Assembly: GCA_019720755.1 (NCBI GenBank)
Contig: CP081303.1
Span: forward strand, 2,232,001-2,296,000
DNA length: 64,000 nt
Reading direction: 5' to 3'
Origin: Prolixibacteraceae bacterium
Lineage (GTDB): Bacteria > Bacteroidota > Bacteroidia > Bacteroidales > Prolixibacteraceae
Shown: in pieces, positions 1-10,900 of the stretch
Numbering within the stretch: the stretch's first letter is position 1
How the letters are laid out: each line of letters starts with the position of its first letter
Position numbers and translations under genes: made by a program
The notes under the pieces: generated by a model
Told to the model about the DNA's origin: nothing
The model's database searches: none
Seen by the model: the letters and a program-made list of their open reading frames with translations, nothing else

Positions 1-440
1 ATTTTAAATGATGTTATCTCTTCCACTAGTGAACCAATACGGTTTAAAGGGATATAATGTTCAACATACAAGCTTACAATTAGTGATCGTAAATGAGAAC
101 CGTATTGGACAGGTGCTTTTATATTCGAGGGCATAGAACCTTTGTGTAGTTGACCACAACTGCATCTATTTTCATAAAGACGATGCTCAGTACAGATTTG
201 TTCAAGAACAGGTGGTATGTCAAAAACCTGACGTTTGCATAACAAGCTAGCGTCTTCTTGATTTAATGTATTACCACACTGACATGTCGATGGAGGATAA
301 TATGACTCTATGCTTGTTGGAAAATCACTCTGTTGTAATGTCGATCCTTTATGTTTGGGTTGACCTCCGGGTTTCCTAGTGGATTTATTTCGAAGTGATT
401 GATTTTTCTTTACTGTATGTAATGGATATGCAACAAAATA
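1..440 (-). pseudogene. IS66-family transposase (TnpC) fragment
   Basis: Reading the minus strand from 440 down to 1 gives one open frame of about 146 residues with no start codon inside it. It contains the IS66 N-terminal signature: a basic stretch ending RKPGGQPKHKG, then paired zinc-binding cysteines (CQCG, later CSCGQLHKG) separated by RQVFDIPP. This matches the zinc-finger region that precedes the DDE domain in IS66 TnpC. The 5' part of the gene is missing exactly where the IS3-family element begins at 441, and no IS66 sequence resumes beyond 1661. The 3' part runs off the window start, so it may continue into a catalytic domain. I infer a truncated, non-functional transposase. Family assignment is firm; whether the rest of the element survives is not visible. 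Confidence 0.85.
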
Positions 441-452
441 TCGGACAATTAA

Positions 453-1277
453 TTAAGCCACATTAAAATATTTCTGTTTCCCAAATTCGAGAGGAGTCAA
501 ATAACCAAGTGTTGCATGTCTTCTCTGTCTATTGTACCAAATTTCGATGAATTCAATTATGTCTATCTTAGCTTGGAAATGAGAGTGGTAGTGTTTATGA
601 TCAATCATTTCTGATTTGATAATTTTAAAGAAACTTTCTGCAACTGCATTATCCCAGCAGTTTCCTTTTCTGCTCATACTTTGTTTTATTCGATCTTTAA
701 CTAACTCATCTCGGAATACTTTTGCTGTATATTGTACACCTCTGTCGGAATGAAAAATCATACCTGGCTTGTTATCACGGTTTATTTTAGCCATCCTCCA
801 TGCTTTAATGATTGTACACTCCGTGGTCATATTATCTGAAAGAGACCATCCTATTACTTTTCGATCAAAAAGGTCTATTACCGTTGTTAAATAAAGCCAC
901 CCTTGGTCTGTTGGAACATAAGTTATATCAGAGACCCAAACTTTTGATGGTTCGTCAGGTGAAAACTTTCGATCCAAGTGGTTGTCTGATATTATATTTG
1001 AATGATTAGAATCAGTTGTTTGTACCTTATATTTCTTATTTACAATACTTTTAATGGATTCTTTTTTCATTATTCTAGCAACTCTATTTCTTGAAGTAAC
1101 AACGCCTTGTACTCTTAATTCTGCTGTAATTTTATGACTGCCATATCGGTATTTAGATTGTTCGTATATTTCTCGAATACGAATAGTATCCTCCTTTATA
1201 GCAATGGATCTAGGAGCTTCTTCTCTTGATAACCAATCATAAAAACCACTTCGACTCACTTGCATAACACGGCACAT
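453..1277 (-). CDS. IS3-family transposase OrfB (DDE integrase)
   Basis: Catalytic part of the IS3 transposase, which cuts and joins the element's ends. The integrase core carries D117 (VWVSDITYV), D178 (FHSDRGVQYT) and E214 (DNAVAESFF), giving the DD(35)E spacing of the IS3 group. The first ATG at 1277 is probably not the real start: the frame stays open upstream through KYEFIATFNNEFTVED and back to the slippery site near 1358-1364, where it is entered from orfA. The functional product is therefore an OrfAB fusion of roughly 375-380 residues. All three catalytic residues are present and no frame damage is visible. Confidence 0.92.
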   Translation of the reverse strand: MCRVMQVSRSGFYDWLSREEAPRSIAIKEDTIRIREIYEQSKYRYGSHKITAELRVQGVVTSRNRVARIMKKESIKSIVNKKYKVQTTDSNHSNIISDNHLDRKFSPDEPSKVWVSDITYVPTDQGWLYLTTVIDLFDRKVIGWSLSDNMTTECTIIKAWRMAKINRDNKPGMIFHSDRGVQYTAKVFRDELVKDRIKQSMSRKGNCWDNAVAESFFKIIKSEMIDHKHYHSHFQAKIDIIEFIEIWYNRQRRHATLGYLTPLEFGKQKYFNVA

Positions 1278-1309
1278 ATCCTCGACAGTAAATTCGTTGT
1301 TAAACGTTG

Positions 1310-1627
1310 CTATAAATTCATATTTGTGCTGTCGCTCTTGGAGAATATGCTCACTGCCTTTTTTAATATATCTCGCTCTATTTGTGTTTTACGAAGTTCT
1401 GCCTTTAGTTCAGTAATTTCTTCTTGTTCAGCAGTACGAACAGGATTACCGTTCCCCTTAAAACTATTCTCTTTGAATTGAGTCTGCTCACTAACCCATC
1501 GATATACCATTCTTCTATCAAGGTCCATATCCGAAGCAACCTCACTTGTTGATTTGCCACTAAGACAGAGGTTAACAACCATTGTCTTGAATTCTTTGTC
1601 GTAACGTTTTCTTTTTTTTATTGTCAT
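1310..1627 (-). CDS. IS3-family transposase OrfA (helix-turn-helix)
   Basis: A 105-residue DNA-binding subunit. It starts with a basic stretch (MTIKKRKRYDKEFK), followed by a helix-turn-helix (about residues 12-50, with GKSTSEVASDMDLDRRMVYRW) and a leucine-rich coiled coil (about 65-95) of the kind used for dimerisation and OrfAB assembly in IS3 elements. It ends 32 bp before the first orfB ATG, but the orfB frame overlaps its 3' end. The ATG at 1627 lies about 35 bp inside the right inverted repeat, as expected for this family. Confidence 0.9.
   Translation of the reverse strand: MTIKKRKRYDKEFKTMVVNLCLSGKSTSEVASDMDLDRRMVYRWVSEQTQFKENSFKGNGNPVRTAEQEEITELKAELRKTQIERDILKKAVSIFSKSDSTNMNL
1358..1364 (-). 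promoter_or_regulatory. Programmed -1 frameshift site (A6G)
   Basis: On the minus strand orfA reads ...ATA TTA AAA AAG GCA. The AAAAAAG heptamer at 1358-1364 is a classic -1 slippery sequence. After a -1 slip the reading continues as KKGSEHILQERQHKYEF and runs straight into orfB. Use of this site in vivo is inferred from IS3-family biology. Confidence 0.75.
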
Positions 1628-1683
1628 GTTGTAAAGATAAGTGCTTTATCTAATTGTCCGAACAAATGTAGCACATCCAGTTA

Positions 1684-1825
1684 CATCGGTTGATGTAAAT
1701 GGGATGCACTGTTTCAGATATCAAATGATATGTTTCAGCAACTATCGATATATATATCGGATACGACATCGATTGATGTAAACGGGATGCACTGTTTCTG
1801 ACATCAAATGATATGTATCTGCAAC
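1684..1825. repeat. 59-bp direct repeat pair, 83-bp spacing
   Basis: Copy 1 covers 1684-1742 and copy 2 covers 1767-1825. They share a core beginning CATCGRTTGATGTAAAYGGG and ending CAAATGATATG plus about 10 bases, with 6-7 differences over 59 bases. Each copy contains short internal palindromes (CATCRRTTGATG; ATATCAAATGATAT). The gap between copies holds another palindrome (ATCGATATATATATCGAT-like). The block sits between the IS3 element and the sulfatase stop and has no credible coding content. Confidence 0.8.
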
Positions 1826-1826
1826 C

Positions 1827-1853
1827 GTAGAGACAAGGCACTGCCTTGTCTAA
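1827..1853. repeat. REP-like palindrome
   Basis: AGACAAGGCA (1831-1840) and TGCCTTGTCT (1842-1851) are exact complements around one base, giving a hairpin of about 9 bp with a 3-nt loop, preceded by GTAG. From memory, similar GTAGAGACAAGGCA palindromes occur in many copies in several bacterial genomes, so this is likely a dispersed repetitive extragenic palindrome. There is no T-run on the minus strand, so it is a poor terminator for the sulfatase gene. Confidence 0.6.
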
Positions 1854-1896
1854 AATCATGCAATCCAACGATATTCAATACGTTGAATCCAGAAAT

Positions 1897-3606
1897 TTAG
1901 TGGATTACCTCTATATATTTGTCGTGAGGAGGCATCCACTTCTTTAAATAAGAACTATCTTTTTTCACATTTTGGGGATAACCATAATGGGTGAATACAA
2001 TAGGATTGTCTGCTTTTCCTTGAACATCTTTGAAAGAGATTGGAGTAAAGATGTTTGCATTATATTTAATTTTCACCGTATCACCAGGAAGCAAAACGAC
2101 CCTCTTAAAACGTTCCAAACTTTTCAACGCAGTCTCTTTGGTAAACCCTCTGTTCTCATCACTCCCATTCACTGGATCGATATAGTAGGTATTTCCTATT
2201 CTCTTTTTATTTACCCAACGTTCGGGATGCAGTTTGTCGTACTCCTTTCCATGATGCAATCCGATAAAAACAGGATCTTTCAGTTCTGATTGCCAACCAT
2301 CTACACGATTCTTTAAAGCATCTCTTTCTTGATCCGAAACATTATTCAATGGTGTGGTCTCTCCAATATCCTGCTTTAAATTATAGATCTCTTGTGGTTG
2401 ATCTCCTACTTTGATAATCTTCTTATCTCCACAACGCAAAGCATAAGAGCCAGTATCAAAAGTTCTCCATGCCAACTGCTCATGAGGCACCCCTCTCTTC
2501 TCTCCTGTAATGTAGGGAACAATATTTACCCCATCCAATGGGTTCTTTGGTTTGGCACCAGAATAGACCACAGCAGTAGCGAAGATATCCAACGAAATAA
2601 CTGGTTTATCATATACCTGTCCTCCTTTGATCTGTGCAGGCCATCTCATGGCAAAAGGCACATGTACTCCCCCTTCGTATAGCGAACGTTTTCCATCGCG
2701 CAACACCCCATTATTGGAAGCATTATGCTGTTCTGGGCCACCATTATCTGAGAGAAAGAAAACAATCGTATTGTCTTCTATGCCCTTCTCTTTTAACTTC
2801 GCTAGAATGCTTCCAACCCCATCATCGACAGCACTAACCATGGCAGCATACGTACGACGCTTACGATTTTTGATATGAGTAAAACGATCCATATATTTCT
2901 TGGTTGCCTGAAGTGGCACATGCGGAGCATTATAGGCTAGATATAGAAAGAATGGCTCTTTTGATGATTTATCGATAAAAGAGACTGCCTCTCTTGACAG
3001 GGCATCCGTTAGATACTCTTTCTCTCTTACACGCTCCCCATTATGAAGAATCTTCGTTCTATAAGTTGCAGATTGCGAATTGACATCCAGATAGTCATCT
3101 ATATTTAGATTCTTTGGAAAATACATATGCCCTCCACCAAGAAAGCCAAAAAACTCATCAAATCCGCGACTACGTGGATGTAATTCTGGTGTCGTTCCCA
3201 AATGCCATTTACCAAGCGCCATCGATCGATACCCCTCTCTTTTTAAAGTAGCAGGAATCATCTCTTCGCTTAAAGGAACCCCTTGATTGGAATCATTCGG
3301 TGTAAACAGCGGATTGCGACCAAAACCAAATCGTTCTTGATAACGACCCGTCAAAAGCCCCGCCCTACTTGGACCACAAACACTATACGAAACATATCCA
3401 TTGGTAAAACAGACCCCTTCGTTGGCTACTCTATCTATATTGGGAGTAGGAATATCTTTACACCCATTGAAACCCACATCTTGGTAACCCATGTCATCGG
3501 TCAAGATCACGATTACATTGGGACGTTGTTTGGCCGGTTCAGTAGATTTGTTACATCCCACTGCCCCGAGCAAAAGCATCGGAACTAAGTTCTTCATTAA
3601 ATTCAT
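1897..3606 (-). CDS. S1-family sulfatase lipoprotein with C-terminal beta-helix stub
   Basis: A 569-residue formylglycine-dependent sulfatase that removes sulfate esters from polysaccharide or oligosaccharide. The N-terminus is a lipoprotein signal ending LLLGAVGC (C18), so the enzyme is membrane-anchored. The sulfatase core is about residues 28-440: metal-binding TDDMG (36-40), FGly motif CGPSRAGLLTG with C77 to be oxidised and R81, then GKWHLG and LSDNGG. Unusually, residues about 472-569 restart with TYYIDPVNGSDENRGF and LLPGDTVKIK, which look like the N-terminal cap of a secreted right-handed beta-helix enzyme (pectate-lyase-like fold) and not like a sulfatase end. The protein stops about 98 residues into that segment. 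It could be the remnant of a longer sulfatase-lyase fusion or a short carbohydrate-binding tail. The substrate cannot be read from the sequence. Confidence 0.88.
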   Translation of the reverse strand: MNLMKNLVPMLLLGAVGCNKSTEPAKQRPNVIVILTDDMGYQDVGFNGCKDIPTPNIDRVANEGVCFTNGYVSYSVCGPSRAGLLTGRYQERFGFGRNPLFTPNDSNQGVPLSEEMIPATLKREGYRSMALGKWHLGTTPELHPRSRGFDEFFGFLGGGHMYFPKNLNIDDYLDVNSQSATYRTKILHNGERVREKEYLTDALSREAVSFIDKSSKEPFFLYLAYNAPHVPLQATKKYMDRFTHIKNRKRRTYAAMVSAVDDGVGSILAKLKEKGIEDNTIVFFLSDNGGPEQHNASNNGVLRDGKRSLYEGGVHVPFAMRWPAQIKGGQVYDKPVISLDIFATAVVYSGAKPKNPLDGVNIVPYITGEKRGVPHEQLAWRTFDTGSYALRCGDKKIIKVGDQPQEIYNLKQDIGETTPLNNVSDQERDALKNRVDGWQSELKDPVFIGLHHGKEYDKLHPERWVNKKRIGNTYYIDPVNGSDENRGFTKETALKSLERFKRVVLLPGDTVKIKYNANIFTPISFKDVQGKADNPIVFTHYGYPQNVKKDSSYLKKWMPPHDKYIEVIH

Positions 3607-4105
3607 CTGATTGTGTCTATTTTATGGTTTATTCATCTTCATGAGAAGAGACGACCTCTTCATCATCATTTAGTTCATTTTCATTCGTCATACTCCCTAA
3701 ACACTGCAAGTCAACGAATAAGGGTTGATGCAGAGAGAATTGTACTAAAATACGCATATTCTAAGCCAAGAACAATTCTATACCTCAATATCAATTGGCT
3801 ACGCTATCGAAAAACGATAAATCTTAAACTTATATATCAAATACATTATAAAGAGCTTATCTTAAAAATAGGCAGATCCACTTCATCATGATAAAATAAT
3901 TATAATAAGACTTAGAAATAACGAGATCCAAAGCCACAGGGATGCCATTCTTATGGCATGATCCATTCGTTATTTTAAATCACTTACACACTTTTTGAAA
4001 TAGTGCCCTAACAGAGTTTTTGCTCCTCTCTCCTTCCTGTTTGAAAGTGGATTGATTCTTACTTTGACCATATAGTGCTCATATCTCCTCCATGGTTCAT
4101 TCACC

Positions 4106-4188
4106 GAATCGATGGAGAATCGATGGAGAATCGATGAACAAACCATGAACAAACCATGAACAAACCATGAACAAACCATGGACAAACC
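4106..4188. repeat. 11-bp-period tandem repeat
   Basis: Two and a half units of GAATCGATGGA (4106-4135) pass directly into five units of ATGAACAAACC (4134-4188; the last reads ATGGACAAACC). Both families have the same 11-bp period, about one helical turn. The array overlaps the start of a larger 130-bp duplication. Confidence 0.85.
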
Positions 4189-4449
4189 TACTAGGAAACC
4201 ACTACCAAACACGAATAAATGGGTGTCCACAGATTTCACAGATTATCACAGATGCTATCTATGGATTGTGACAACGATGTTCTACTGTACTGATAACTTA
4301 GAGATTAAACCATAACAAGCCTACTTGAGAAACACTACCAAACACGAATAAATGGGTGTCCACAGATTTCACAGATTATCACAGATACGATCTATGGGTT
4401 GTGACAACGATGTTCTACTGTACTGATAACTTAGAGATTAAACCATAAC
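4187..4449. repeat. Tandem duplication of about 130 bp
   Basis: Copy 1 is 4187-4316 and copy 2 is 4320-4449, offset by 133 bp. They share CACTACCAAACACGAATAAA, then TGTCCACAGATTTCACAG, then a long tail ending GAGATTAAACCATAAC, with only a handful of differences. The strong conservation suggests a recent duplication. No coding frame is preserved across both copies in a way that suggests a protein. Confidence 0.88.
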
Positions 4450-4977
4450 TTTAGCACAAACCTCAAACAAACTCCCTTAATTTCAATAAATATTAAACTC
4501 TGGCTATAAAAACCCGAAAAACAAATAGCTACAAAAAAAGAGTTCACGGTGATGGTTCTCAATCTTGTGGGTAGTAGTAGGGATGCTTGTTTTATTGCTA
4601 AAGAGTCTGATGAACACTCTTGTAATACGACATTGAGTTCGTGAGTTTCATACATCGTATAAAACTCATTTCAGAGTAATGGCAATCCTGTTCAGACAGA
4701 AAAAGAAACAAGAATCTCACAACACGAAAAAGGGTAAAGCAAATATGTATGGAACGAAACATCTTAATAAAAGCCATCCACATATTCTCTTAGAACAATA
4801 GCGAACTGTTGCTTCTTCGTTAAATTTTATTAACATTTATATCCATTTCTAACAACACAAACATAATATAAAAACATGGTCTTTTATAAATATACCCCAC
4901 AGCTACCCCCTCATAAACCGATGACGAACAATACAATATACCATAAAAAAACACGCTAAAATAACACCATATTCATT

Positions 4978-7900
4978 TTGAAAAGAGTTATTTATGGTAT
5001 AACTTTAATAATAATATTTAAAATATGTTTTTATAACTTTAATCTTATGAAACAAAAATTACTTTTAACTACCTCAATTCTAATTATGCTGATGCTATTT
5101 TCTAGCTCCCTGTTCGCAGAGACGACGGCAGCAGCAGCCTACGCTGGAGGGGATGGTACTAGTACAGACCCTTATCAGATTGCGACACTAGCCCAGCTAC
5201 GTCGTCTCTCTGAAACAACAGCAGACTGGAGCAAACACTTTATCCAAACGGCAGATATAGATGCCAAAGAGACCAACACATGGAATGTGGGAGATGCGGA
5301 TAAGAATGAAACGACACCTGATGTTTTTATGGGGTTTTATCCGATAGGGGATTCTAATTTTAATTCTCCATGCAGAGAAGCGATACCATTTACAGGAAAC
5401 TACCAAGGAAATGGTTATACCATTGACAATCTTTATATTTATAGACCAAAGGAGAATTTTGTAGGGTTATTTGGCTCTGTCAATCGTTATTCAAACAAAA
5501 TCCAGCACCTCGCTGTAACCAATGCAAATATAACTGGCAATCATAAAGTTGGTATTATTGCAGGAGAATCTAGATTTACTAAAATATCAAACTGTTATAC
5601 TACAGGAGAAGTCGCGGGAAATAACAATACAGGAGGACTTGTAGGTTGGTGTGGTTATGCAGAAAACTGTTACAGCACTGCATCAGTAAATAGCGATTCT
5701 TACAAAAAAGGATCATTAGGAACTGCTTATGCTGGGACAAATTTAGACTATCATACCCATTGTTACTACCAAAGTACAACGGGAGAGAAAGATTCTTATG
5801 ATAAAAGTTATGGATTTCCAAGAACTGCAATGCAGATGGGCGTGATCTCTCAATATACAAATTGGGATATTGAAATAGACAACACATTAACAAAAGGGGC
5901 GCCTCCTATACTCAAAAAGGGGACTACCAAATGGGTGATGAATCCATCAGAGACGATTAACCTAACTCTTAACATTATGTGTGAAGGAGTTGCTGTTCCT
6001 AATGCCGCCATAGAGTATTTTGGAACATACACCTCTGATGAGACAGGACAAGTAACAATAGAAGTCCTTCCTAATAGTTCTGTGAGCTACAAAATAATGG
6101 CTTCTGGATACCAACTATCAGAGGGTAACATAGAGCTTTTAAACGAGGATATTACCAAAACAATCATTTTAACCAAATCTTTTGATGGTGGAGAGGGTAC
6201 TTTAGAAGATCCATTTCAAATTCATACTTTAGACCAACTACGTAATCTATCAGAAAACTATTTAGATTGGGATAAATGTTTTATCCAAACGGCAAATATC
6301 GATGCCACAGAGACCAACAAATGGAATGAGGGGGATGCAGATAAGAATGAAACGACACCTGATGTTTTTATGGGGTTTTATCCGATAGGGGATTCTAATA
6401 TTAATTCTCCATGCAGAGAAGCGATACCATTTACAGGAAACTACCAAGGAAATGGTTATACCATTGACAATCTTTATATTTATAGACCAAAGGAGAATTT
6501 TGTAGGATTATTTGGCTCTGTGAATAATAGATCAAACAAAATCCAGCACCTCGCTGTAACCAATGCAAATATTACAGGTAACGATAATGTTGGTATTATT
6601 GCAGGAGAATCTATAGAGACTGAAATATCAAACTGTTATACTACAGGAGAAGTCGCGGGAAATAACAATACAGGAGGACTTGTAGGTTGGTGTGGTTATG
6701 CAGAAAACTGTTACAGCACTGCATCAGTAAATAGCGATTCTTACAAAAAAGGATCATTAGGAGTTGCTTATTGGAAGACAAATTTAGACAATCATACCAA
6801 TTGTTACTACCAAAGCACAACGGGAGAGAAAGATCCTTATAAGGAAAGTTATGGATTTCCAAGAACTGCAATGCAGATGGGCGTGATCTCTCAATATACA
6901 AATTGGGATATTGAAATAGACAACACATTAACCAAAGGGGCTCCTCCTATACTCAAAAAAGGGACTACCAAATGGGTGATGAATCCATCAGAGACGATTA
7001 ACCTTACTCTTAACATTATGTGTGAAGGAGTTGCTGTTTCTAATGCTATCATAGAGTGCTTAGGAACACACTCCTCTGATGAGACAGGACAAGTAATAGT
7101 ACCAGTCCTTACGAATAGTTCTGTGAGCTACAAAATAATGACTTCTGGATACCAGTTATCAGAGGGTAACATAGAGCTTCTAAACGATGAGGTTACCAAA
7201 ACAATCACTTTAACCAAATCTTTTGATGGTGGAGAGGGCACTTTAGAAGATCCATTTCAAATTCATACTTTAGACCAACTACGTAATCTATCAGAAAACT
7301 ATTGGGATTGGGATAAATGTTTTATACAAACGGCAGATATCGATGCGTCTGCCACTAATACTTGGAATATGGGAGATGCGGATAAGAATGAAACGACACC
7401 TGATGTTGCTATGGGATTTTATCCGATAGGGGATTCTGATTCTAATTTTCCATGCAGAGAAGCGATACCATTTACAGGAAACTATCAAGGAAATGGTTAT
7501 ACCATTGACAATCTTTATATTTATAGACCACAGGAGAATTTTGTAGGGTTATTTGGCTCTGTGAATAATAGATCAAACAAAATCCAGCACCTCGCTGTAA
7601 CCAATGCAAATATAACGGGTAATCGAAGAGTTGGCATTATTGCAGGAGAATCTATATCTACTAGGATATCAGACTGTTACACTACAGGAACAGTTGTCGG
7701 AAACTACAATACAGGAGGACTTGTAGGTAAATGTGGTTATGCAGAAAACTGTTATAGTACTGCAACAGTAAATAGCTCTTCTAACCAAAAAGGATCATTA
7801 GGAGTTGCTGTTTGGGAGGCAAATTTAGACAATCATACCAATTGTTACTACCAAAGTACAACGGGAGAAAAAGATCCAAGTTCCCAAAGTTATGGAGAGC

Positions 7901-10900
7901 CATTAACCGAGCTTCAGATGAGGACAGAGAGCAGTTTTATCAACTGGGACTTCGTAGAAGAGACCACAAATGGTGAAGAGAGTATCTGGGCAATATCTCC
8001 AGCAGAAAATAGTGGATATCCATATCTCGCACGTGGCAGATCTGTCGTGAACCTGGCGCTGAAAAGAGTAAAGACTACTTTTAAAGTGGGACAACAGTTT
8101 CCTTTAACTTCGATCTCTGGTGTTTCGAACGAGACGACCCCCATACTCGCCTACAGGTTGCATAATGGGGAGACACCAAACAGCTGGAGTAGTGATGCTC
8201 CTACTCAGACAGGAGTCTACGATGTGAAGGTCGATGTGGTGGCAACAGAACATTTTCTTGCTGATGAAGTTATTCTTGAAGAAGCTTGGACTATAACTAA
8301 AGGAAATCCAACGATCTCCTTCAACAACATCAAAGAGAAGACGTTTGGTGATTCTGACTTTGATCTTACAGCGACCACCAATGGTGACGGAACGATAAAA
8401 TATGTTTCAAGCAACAACGAGGTGGCAACCATCAATGGCAATACCGTGACCATCGTAGGTGCTGGAACTGTAAACATCACGGCGTCTTGTGATGCGACAA
8501 AAAATTGTTATGCAGCAACAGATGTGGTTCAAGAATTGGTAGTTAATAAAGCAGTATCAACAATTACCTTCAACGACATCGATGAGAAGACGTTTGGCGA
8601 TGCTGACTTTGACTTGACAGCGACTATCAATGGCGACGGAACGATAAAATATGTTTCAAGCAATAGCGAGGTGGCAACCATCATTGGAAATACCGTGACC
8701 ATCGTAGGTGCTGGAACTGCAAACATCACGGCGTCTTGTGATGCGACAACGAACTATCTGGCAGCAACAACAACGCAAGCATTGGTCGTAAATAAAGCGG
8801 TATCTACAATTACCTTCAACGACATCGATGAGAAGACGTTTGGTGATGCAAACTTTGACCTGACAGCAACTACCAATGGAGACGGAATTATAAAACATGT
8901 CTCTAGCAACAATGAGGTGGCAACCATCAATGGGAATACCGTGACCATCGTAGGTGCTGGAACTGCAAACATCACGGCGTCTTGTGATGCGACAACAAAC
9001 TATCTGGCAGCAACAACAACGCAAGCATTGGTAGTAAATAGTGCTGTATCAACAATTACCTTTAACGAAATCGATGAGAAGACATTTGGGGATGCAGACT
9101 TTGACCTTACAGCGACCACCAATGGAGACGGAACGATAAAATATGTCTCAAGCAACAGCAAGGTGGCAACCGTCATTGGAAATACCGTGACCATAGTAGG
9201 TGCTGGAACTGCAAACATCACGGCGTCTTCTGATGCGACAACGAACTATCTGGCAGCAACAAATGTGGTTCAAGAGTTGGTAGTAAATAAAGCAGCATCA
9301 ACAATTACCTTCAACGAAATCGATGAGAAGACATTTGGTGATCCTGACTTTGACCTTACAGCGACCACCAATGGAGACGGAACGATAAAATATGTCTCAA
9401 GCAACAGCAAGGTGGCAACCGTCATTGGAAATACCGTGACCATAGTAGGTGCTGGAACTGCAAACATCACGGCGTCTTCTGATGCGACAACGAACTATCT
9501 GGCAGCAACAAATGTGGTTCAAGAGTTGGTAGTAAATAAAGCAGCATCAACAATTACCTTCAACGAAATCGATGAGAAGACATTTGGTGATCCTGACTTT
9601 GACCTTACAGCGACCACCAATGGAGACGCAACGATAAAATATGTTTCAAGCAACAGCGAGGTGGCAACCATCAATGGCAATACCGTGACCATCGTAGGTG
9701 CTGGAGCTGCAAAGATTTCTGCTTGTTGTGATGCGACGACAAATTATTTGGCAGCAACGGATGTAGTTCAAGAGTTGGTAGTAAATAAAGCGGTATCTAC
9801 AATTACCTTCAACGACATCGATGAGAAGACGTTTGGTGATGCAAACTTTGACCTGACAGCAACTACCAATGGAGACGGAATTATAAAACATGTCTCTAGC
9901 AACAATGAGGTGGCAACCATCAATGGGAATACCGTGACCATCGTAGGTGCTGGAACTGCAAACATCACGGCGTCTTGTGATGCGACAACAAACTATCTGG
10001 CAGCAACAACAACGCAAGCATTGGTCGTAAATAAAGCGGTATCTACAATTACCTTCAACGACATCGATGAGAAGACGTTTGGTGATGCAAACTTTGACCT
10101 GACAGCAACTACCAATGGAGACGGAATTATAAAACATGTCTCTAGCAACAATGAGGTGGCAACCATCAATGGCAATACCGTGACCATCGTAGGTGCAGGA
10201 ACTGCAAACATCACGGCGTCTTGTGATGCGACAACAAACTATCTGGCAGCAACAACAACGCAAGCATTGGTAGTAAATAGTGCTGTATCAACAATTACCT
10301 TTAACGAAATCGATGAGAAGACATTTGGGGATGCAGACTTTGACTTGACAGCGACTACCAATGGCGACGGAACGATAAAATATGTTTCAAGCAATAGCGA
10401 GGTGGCAACCGTCATTGGAAATACCGTGACCATAGTAGGTGCTGGAACTGCAAACATCACAGCGTCTTGTGATGCGACAACCAATTATTTGGCAGCAACA
10501 AATGTGGTTCAAGAGTTGGTAGTAAATAAAGCAGCATCAACAATTACCTTCAACGAAATCGATGAGAAGACATTTGGTGATCCTGACTTTGACCTTACAG
10601 CGACCACCAATGGAGACGGAACAGTAACATTTGCCTCAAGCAACAGCGAGGTGGCAACCATCAATGGGAATACCGTGACCATCGTAGGTGCTGGAACTGC
10701 AAACATCACAGCGTCTTGTGATGCGACAACGAACTATCTGGCAGCAACAACAACGCAAGCATTGGTCGTAAATAGTGCTGTATCAACAATTACCTTTAAC
10801 GAAATCGATGAGAAGACATTTGGTGATCCTGACTTTGACCTTACAGCGACCACCAATGGAGACGCAACGATAAAATATGTTTCAAGCAACAGCGAGGTGG

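Larger units (their letters stand above)
441..1661 (-). mobile_element. IS3-family insertion sequence (complete)
   Basis: A 1,221-bp element bounded by inverted repeats: TCGGACAATTA at 441-451 and its complement TAATTGTCCGA at 1651-1661. Inside are the two overlapping frames typical of IS3 (orfA, then orfB), both on the minus strand, with a -1 slippery run between them. Flanking bases (ATA before, ACA after) give no convincing target duplication. It abuts the IS66 remnant, so it probably landed in or next to that older element. Both frames and both ends look intact, so it may be active. Confidence 0.88.
3607..4977. other. Intergenic region, 1.37 kb, repeat-rich, no gene seen
   Basis: Between the sulfatase start and the giant repeat-protein gene. 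It carries an 11-bp tandem array (4106-4188) and a tandem duplication of about 130 bp (4187-4449). Short open frames on both strands lack family features, and one is partly made of the repeats. The promoters of both flanking genes, which diverge here, must lie inside, but I could not place them with confidence. Confidence 0.6.

Noticed and set aside
1650-1868. Minus-strand frame of 72 codons
   Set aside because: Composed of the short direct repeats and the palindrome; overlaps the IS3 end; not protein-like.
3970-4239. Minus-strand frame of 89 codons
   Set aside because: It runs through the 11-bp tandem array, giving a repetitive Val/Cys/Met/Phe-rich product with no family features.
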